Shown here in pieces: positions 56,558 through 64,000 of a stretch of 64,000 nucleotides of DNA. How positions within the stretch are numbered: position 1 is the first letter of the stretch; every line of letters begins with the position of its first letter. The stretch lies in assembly GCA_905183005.1 (NCBI GenBank), contig CAJJDO010000003.1, positions 283,562 to 347,561 of the forward strand. The letters are read 5' to 3'. Source of the DNA: Paramecium pentaurelia. Its lineage: Eukaryota; Ciliophora; Oligohymenophorea; Peniculida; Parameciidae. The notes under the pieces are model-generated. The model had not been told where the DNA came from. It was given only the letters and a program-made list of their open reading frames with translations, and searched no databases. The position numbers and the translations under genes were made by a program.

Positions 56558-57727
56558 AAGTAATCGAACAATTATTTACATAATTCTAACCTAAATTATC
56601 ATCATCAAGTGAAAAATAGAAAGAATGCATAAAGATAGGGAATTATAAAAGACATTTAAATATTGGACAGATAGATTATGAACAAAATTAATTAAAATCC
56701 TTTAATTAAATGATCTAAGATTAAGATTCAAAATAATTATGGAAGGGAAAATCTAGAACGAAGAATAACTAAAATATGTGAAAAAAACGAACAGAATTAA
56801 AAATGACATTCTACTCTGATGCACTTCAGATGCATGATAGATCTCACCTATTTATTAGTGAAATAATAGAATGAATGAAGTTTTAAGTTTACTCAACTAG
56901 GTTTAGGAGTTAGAAACTCCAAAAATGGTCTAGCATTATCTAAAATAACTGTCCTGACCATAATCTAAAATCATAACTAATCTTGTTTCGTGCTTTACAA
57001 TAAAATTCATTACAACAACTTAAACACAATGGTCCTTATATTTTTTATCTGCAAGAAAACAAAAATGTTGGAATAATTCCAAAGTTATGAAATTTATAAT
57101 CAATATTTTTCATTGTTACAAAATTAGGTGGAATTATAAAAGGTATACATACGTGCTTCACCTCAAAATATAAGTTATATTCTAACTTAAAACGAGATGT
57201 TATATTTGATTAATTAATCATTAATGCAAAAATAAATATTTTGACCTATTTATTTTCAATTTTTGCTTTAATTATAAATAAGTAGAAACAATGAGAAATG
57301 TGTATTCTAAATTTTTATCCCAGATCTAAATGGAATTAAGTTTATGAATGTAGAACTATAAAGATTGTTTTGCAAAATTAAGGGTTTAGTAAAAATAAAA
57401 AAAAGATATTACTTAATTAAAAGAATTGAGTAATCTTTTCAAATTAATAAATTAAGATTAAAAATATAAAATATAATTTAAGTTTAATATATAATTACAA
57501 CAACTTAAAATTTGTAATAAACTAAGGCAAATATTATCATTTCTTATTAAAAAACTATAATTTATAATATTAAAAAAATAATTAAATCAAAATCTAAAAA
57601 ATTAGAAAAGTTAGTTATGTATATCTAAATAATTAGAATAAATATAAATTGATAACTAAAATATTAATCAGAATATCATAAAATATAATAAAGAAAATTG
57701 ATAGATGGATGACATTCAATGTTTTAA
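56558..57727. other. Loop of the small fold-back and 3' flank of copy C
   Basis: Mostly AT-rich unique sequence. The last part (about 57290-57700) is a diverged relative of the 3' flank of copies A and B (TTGAGTAATCTTTTCAAA and similar). No gene is supported. Confidence 0.5.
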
Positions 57728-60700
57728 TCACTCATTCTACTATTGAATTTTTGCAAGCTATTTTAGCTCTTTGATCTTTTTTCTTATGTTTTTCTTCTTA
57801 TTTTCCCCTAAAAATCTTTTAGAGCTAAAAATTATTATATCAAGTAAAAGGATATCAATTAATATTGCACTACAATAAGATAATATCTAAATTTAATAAA
57901 TAAAAATACAAAATTTGTTTAGTTTTCTATCATTAAATAAAAATATAATTCACATAATATTGTGAATACCAAAAGTAATAATATTAGGATTTTGATGATT
58001 ATAACCACAATAATTTGTTTCATGATAAAAACATATTTTATTTATTTCTAAAAATAAGAATCATATATACTTTAAGGAAATTTTCACTAAGTCTCATTAT
58101 TATAATTGATGCAAGTATAATCCAAATTGAAACTTCGTAATCAAATTAAAATAAACATAAAACTTCTGCAATAATCACTGCTGAATTCCATCTTAATAAT
58201 ATTAAAAGAGATCTCATGAATGGGCTTAAGTAAATTTATTATTTAAATATTAACTATGTTAAGCAATGGTATTTCTAAGGATAAGCTAAAATTGAGTACC
58301 CAGAAATGATTAAAATGAAACTTATCATTTTTGCCATCTTAATTGCTTATTTATGGCTTTGTTATTAATTCTCGAGTGTCTTTTTCTTGTTCAACAGGAT
58401 AAACTTAGGTATTAATTATCTTCTTTTTTCTATTTTTTGCTAATTAAAAAACACGGCCAAATTTAGTATTTTCAGTTTATTATTCATTCTCTTACATTTT
58501 TGATTTGCTAACAAAAATTCCTAATATTATTAATTAAAAAATGTAAATGATATAAAAAATATTTGGAATATTAATTCGGAATCCTTAAGTACCTTAATAA
58601 AGAAAATTATAGTCATTACAAATAGTTGTAGGAGAGAGAGAAGTACAATTACAATAGTAAGTTGAATTTATTTCAGAGATTGTGCAATCTTAATCAAACC
58701 ATTCATAAGTCTTAGAATTTCTTTATAAACAAACTAAGTTTGTAGTATCATTTTGAATTCCAAATTGATATGAGATAGGTTAATTTAAGTCAATTTTTTC
58801 TTTTCGGTTTGAATATCTGATTTAATATACATATAATGGATAAATTTACTATGGATATGGGAAATAACCATCAAAAGCATAAAAGTTCCTAATGTAAATC
58901 GCCTAAACTATATCATAAATAGTTGAATTCTCATTATTGATTTCTTATAAAATTCTACTAGAATTATAAGTGAGAGTTTTGGATTTTTAAATTGTTATAG
59001 ATGCAGTATCTATTGAAAAATCTATTTTTTCATCAGGGCTTAAAGCAAAGATAGTTAACTCAATGATATTATTGATGAAATTATTTAGATGATTTTATAA
59101 CTAATAGACATTTGAGCCTGAGGTAAACAAAGTCTTTTCCCACATAAAAACTGTGCTTTTAAGGGCTGTGTGTAAATCTTGTTTATTTATTAAAGAGCGA
59201 ATGTCTATTTATGAATAATTAAAATCATCTGTTGATTAATATTGTAAATTTATTGAATATTAATTAATCTATTCTAATCTAGAATTTGTATTCTAAATAT
59301 ATGATTGTAATATAATTGAGCAATCTTCTAAACTTATTGTATTATTAGAACTAAATTATGTTAAAAAGTAAAGAGATTGACTAAATAATTTCATGTCGTT
59401 GTTATTTTTTATTGGCGTTTTGATTAATTATTACATTACATCAGTCATAAATTTATTGAATTATATTTATTATTCTTAATTTCCACTACAATCAGGAAAA
59501 TAATATCCTGGTGGACATTAACATTTCTTATTTACACATGACCCAACCCCTGAGCATTATTTCAAGCAAACCTACTATTCTTCTAATTAGATAAGGGCAA
59601 TCATAGTATGAAGACTTTATAAATCTTCTAAATTTGTTTTATTAGTGAATGATTGGTACAATTATTACATCTCATAATTTTTCCTAACCACATAAACATC
59701 TTATTTCAAATAAGATTTAGCCCCATAATTGGATGATATCTCACATAAAACTGAAATTGAATTATTTGTGATTCCATTTGGTAGCTAAAATGATCCAGAT
59801 GTTTCTTTAGAGTTTGTAATTAATGGTATTCCATTAATTATAGATTATGCATTTACATCATTTTCAAGAATGGAATTTTCAAAATAATAATAGAAACTTA
59901 CTGAATTTCCAGCTTAAAGATTGGAAAGAGTGTAATTAAAATAATCTAGAGATTCTCCTATTAATGGCTCTATTTACAAAAAAACTTTTTGAGGAGATTC
60001 GTTCAGTTTGAAAGCTATAGATTCATTACCTGGTACCAAATAAATGTAGACAGGACTTTTAAAATCAGTAGTTAAGCCAGCTAATCTAAATTTTAAAGAT
60101 AAACCAGATATTTTCATAGACTACAAAATTTTATGTTATTGAATAATAAAAGCATACTTTTATTATTTTTTTAATAAGATTGTCACTTCATCATTTGCAT
60201 TAATATAATTTTATGGATCTTCATTATTTATATAAAATTCTTCTTCGATGTTAAAATCTGTGATAACTATCAACTATTCTTTTACAGTCCATCTGTCACC
60301 TTTAGATGCTTTTGCAAAGAAAACTAAAGTTGTATTCTAACTATCAGCAAAGATATTGACTATTCTTCTTGAAGGGAATTGCATAATTTAGTTTTCATCA
60401 GTTTTACAAGGTTATAAATTATTTAAGTTGTTGCATTGCCATTCATAAGTAATCCCTATAGTACTCAAAACTTCGTCCTCTATATTTCTATCGAAACCTC
60501 TTGCATTAATTTAATTATCCAAACCTATAAATCTATTTTTTTATAAAAATTTAATATCAATTATTTTAGATTTTAGATTAATAGTTTCTTTTATTATCGA
60601 ACTACCAGTTGAGGCAGTAAATAATAATGGAGTTTCTTTAGGAAGAAGAGACTCATTTAGAGGAATTTCATATATAGGATTAATTTACTAACTTAACGAA

Positions 60701-63700
60701 ATATATGATTCGTTATTACTACCTGTTATTTCAATAGCAACATTGAATTCATTTTTCAAATCTGAGTAAGAGACATGACAATCAAATACATAAACTCTTG
60801 CAATCAGAGGTTCATATGATAAAAACACATAAGGAGCTTAAATTGGAAGGGTTGTAAATGTAAAAGTAGTAAAATTGACTCTTTGCAAGAAATTAACATA
60901 TTTAGCTGTGATTGTATATGTGACATTTGGTTACAATGTTCCAATTGGAATTGTAATTTCATTTTATTGATTTGCTAAAAATGCATCCATTTGTAGATAT
61001 TATTCTTCATCTTCCATTTCTTTAAGAGTCCAAGACAATACATTCTAGATTTTTTAACCAGTACCATGTAGTAGGATTTATTTGATAAATATAATTTTGC
61101 ATGTACTAACAAATGAAGGGATATCAAATAGGATATAAGGTTTTTACAAATTTTAAGGTTCTTTTACTTTATTTTCAATAAATTATTCAATAAATTAACC
61201 ATCGCAAATGCCTTGGTCTATATCTCTATAAAAGGAGTTTTTAAAACTTAACTTGTCTCCAATGTTAACAGATGCATACGGCTTTAAAATTATATGAACA
61301 GCATATCTGTTCCATGATAAATAGCATTAGGAATTTTTACCAAAAATTTCTGAATTATCAAACCATAAAGAACNGTCTTTTCCCACATAAAAACTGTGCT
61401 TTTAAGGGCTGTGTGTAAATCTTGTTTATTTATTAAAGAGCGAATGTCTATTTATGAATAATTAAAATCATCTGTTGATTAATATTGTAAATTTATTGAA
61501 TATTAATTAATCTATTCTAATCTAGAATTTGTATTCTAAATATATGATTGTAATATAATTGAGCAATCTTCTAAACTTATTGTATTATTAGAACTAAATT
61601 ATGTTAAAAAGTAAAGAGATTGACTAAATAATTTCATGTCGTTGTTATTTTTTATTGGCGTTTTGATTAATTATTACATTACATCAGTCATAAATTTATT
61701 GAATTATATTTATTATTCTTAATTTCCACTACAATCAGGAAAATAATATCCTGGTGGACATTAACATTTCTTATTTACACATGACCCAACCCCTGAGCAT
61801 TATTTCAAGCAAACCTACTATTCTTCTAATTAGATAAGGGCAATCATAGTATGAAGACTTTATAAATCTTCTAAATTTGTTTTATTAGTGAATGATTGGT
61901 ACAATTATTACATCTCATAATTTTTCCTAACCACATAAACATCTTATTTCAAATAAGATTTAGCCCCATAATTGGATGATATCTCACATAAAACTGAAAT
62001 TGAATTATTTGTGATTCCATTTGGTAGCTAAAATGATCCAGATGTTTCTTTAGAGTTTGTAATTAATGGTATTCCATTAATTATAGATTATGCATTTACA
62101 TCGTTTTCAAGAATGGAATTTTCAAAATAATAATAGAAACTTACTGAATTTCCAGCTTAAAGATTGGAAAGAGTGTAATTAAAATAATCTAGAGATTCTC
62201 CTATTAATGGCTCTATTTACAAAAAAACTTTTTGAGGAGATTCGTTCAGTTTGAAAGCTATAGATTCATTACCTGGTACCAAATAAATGTAGACAGGACT
62301 TTTAAAATCAGTAGTTAAGCCAGCTAATCTAAATTTTAAAGATAAACCAGATATTTTCATAGACTACAAAATTTTATGTTATTGAATAATAAAAGCATAC
62401 TTTTATTATTTTTTTAATAAGATTGTCACTTCATCATTTGCATTAATATAATTTTATGGATCTTCATTATTTATATAAAATTCTTCTTCGATGTTAAAAT
62501 CTGTGATAACTATCAACTATTCTTTGACAGTCCATCTGTCACCTTTAGATGCTTTTGCAAAGAAAACTAAAGTTGTATTCTAACTATCAGCAAAGATATT
62601 GACTATTCTTCTTGAAGGGAATTGCATAATTTAGTTTTCATCAGTTTTACAAGGTTATAAATTATTTAAGTTGTTGCATTGCCATTCATAAGTAATCCCT
62701 ATAGTACTCAAAACTTCGTCCTCTATATTTCTATCGAAACCTCTTGCATTAATTTAATTATCCAAACCTATAAATCTATTTTTTTATAAAAATTTAATAT
62801 CAATTATTTTAGATTTTAGATTAATAGTTTCTTTTATTATCGAACTACCAGTTGAGGCAGTAAATAATAATGGAGTTTCTTTAGGAAGAAGAGACTCATT
62901 TAGAGGAATTTCATATATAGGATTAATTTACTAACTTAACGAAATATATGATTCGTTATTACTACCTGTTATTTCAATAGCAACATTGAATTCATTTTTC
63001 AAATCTGAGTAAGAGACATGACAATCAAATACATAAACTCTTGCAATCAGAGGTTCATATGATAAAAACACATAAGGAGCTTAAATTGGAAGGGTTGTAA
63101 ATGTAAAAGTAGTAAAATTGACTCTTTGCAAGAAATTAACATATTTAGCTGTGATTGTATATGTGACATTTGGTTACAATGTTCCAATTGGAATTGTAAT
63201 TTCATTTTATTGATTTGCTAAAAATGCATCCATTTGTAGATATTATTCTTCATCTTCCATTTCTTTAAGAGTCCAAGACAATACATTCTAGATTTTTTAA
63301 CCAGTACCATGTAGTAGGATTTATTTGATAAATATAATTTTGCATGTACTAACAAATGAAGGGATATCAAATAGGATATAAGGTTTTTACAAATTTTAAG
63401 GTTCTTTTACTTTATTTTCAATAAATTATTCAATAAATTAACCATCGCAAATGCCTTGGTCTATATCTCTATAAAAGGAGTTTTTAAAACTTAACTTGTC
63501 TCCAATGTTAACAGATGCATACGGCTTTAAAATTATATGAACAGCATATCTGTTCCATGATAAATAGCATTAGGAATTTTTACCAAAAATTTCTGAATTA
63601 TCAAACCATAAAGAACAATCTGAAGGTTAAAATGGATTGATTAAATTAACAGAAATCAAATAACCAAAATAAACAATTATTTAATTTAGGTCATCAGTGA

Positions 63701-64000
63701 AATAGATATTAACCTTTGCTATTTGACAAGTTATACACCAATCTTCATTAAGTATTCTATCGCAAGAGCATTTAGGAACTTATAGATTATTCTTACATAT
63801 AAGACAGTTATCAATAGCAGTACATTCATCACAAGGACATTTTTAACAATCATCATAAAATTCATCATCATAATAACCTTTCTAACAAGAGCAATCTTAA
63901 GTGTTTCTATTTGTACCTCTACATTTGATACAATCAGTTCCATTTTCACATGTTTAACATTTATGTAGACATTTTTGACATGAATTATCTGACTTATAAT
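57728..64000 (-). CDS. Giant Cys-rich surface protein, copy C (partial)
   Basis: Third copy, reading out of the window at its 5' side. TGA at 57728-57730 (C-terminus AKIQQQNE). Visible parts, from C-terminus inward: membrane segments, GPS-like site, EGF-like motif, beta-rich module and the last furin-like repeats. It is distinct from A/B in the C-terminal 1.1 kb (58.0-58.9 kb: for example a 25-nt intron at 58275-58299 where A and B have 30 nt), but almost identical upstream of about 58.9 kb. After removing the 2,243-bp overlap at 61374, about 4.0 kb of the gene is present. Confidence 0.8.
57844..58298. repeat. Partner arm of the 455-bp fold-back
   Basis: Reverse complement of 56103-56557, inside the 3' end of copy C. 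The outer limit coincides with the second base of the C intron (GTACTC...). Confidence 0.9.
61374..61374. other. Assembly join (single N), 2.24-kb overlap inside copy C
   Basis: Bases 59132-61373 equal 61375-63616 apart from a few single-base differences (near 59870 against 62103, and 60283 against 62526). Confidence 0.96.

Overview
ORGANISM. The window looks like nuclear DNA of a ciliate, most likely Paramecium. The base composition is strongly AT-rich. Long protein reading frames appear only when TAA and TAG are read as glutamine and TGA is the sole stop. Frames are repeatedly joined by very short GT...AG introns (19-30 nt, mostly 25). A 62-bp TA-bounded insert with a Paramecium-type end sequence (internal eliminated sequence, IES) is present in one of two otherwise matching contig ends. 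With the standard code almost every gene here is chopped into fragments.

LEFT PART (1-25 kb), compact housekeeping and regulatory genes: a Shaker-type voltage-gated K+ channel (229-1538, +); a Myb/SANT-like protein (1583-2937, -) whose 5' half is repeated across an assembly gap; a short ORF (4528-4881, -); an EF-hand/NCS plus phosphatidylinositol-phosphate kinase fusion (5752-8095, -); a giant RING-IBR-RING ubiquitin ligase with a decayed helicase-like N-terminus (8475-12320, -); an SLC35F6-like transporter (12459-13651, +); a CLPTM1 family membrane protein (15454-17120, +); a Q/N-rich protein (17350-18647, +); a divergent pair made of a coiled-coil-like protein (20332-21015, -) and an AAMP-like WD40 protein (21053-22734, +) only 37 bp apart; and a coiled-coil protein (22851-23537, -).

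RIGHT PART (25-64 kb), three copies of a giant surface protein gene: signal peptide, two LamG/ConA-like segments, several dozen furin-like Cys repeats, an extracellular module with one EGF-like motif, a GPS-like site, then several membrane segments (polycystin-1/adhesion-receptor-like topology). Copy A (+, 25403-37630) and copy B (-, 41232-55822) form a head-to-head inverted repeat around a 3.07-kb loop holding an about 266-unit (ATT)n tract and a frameshifted LINE-like reverse transcriptase. Copy C (-, 57728 to the window edge) follows, preceded by a 455-bp inverted fragment of its own 3' end.

ASSEMBLY WARNING. Each of the five single N bases (3216, 33158, 49899, 52838, 61374) joins two contigs whose ends overlap by 1.0-2.2 kb, so about 8.2 kb of the window is written twice. 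After removing the overlaps, copies A and B shrink to 10,945 and 10,941 bp. The apparent internal duplications in these genes should therefore not be read as biology. The large inverted repeat, the loop contents, the fold-back and the IES-like insert are not explained by these joins.
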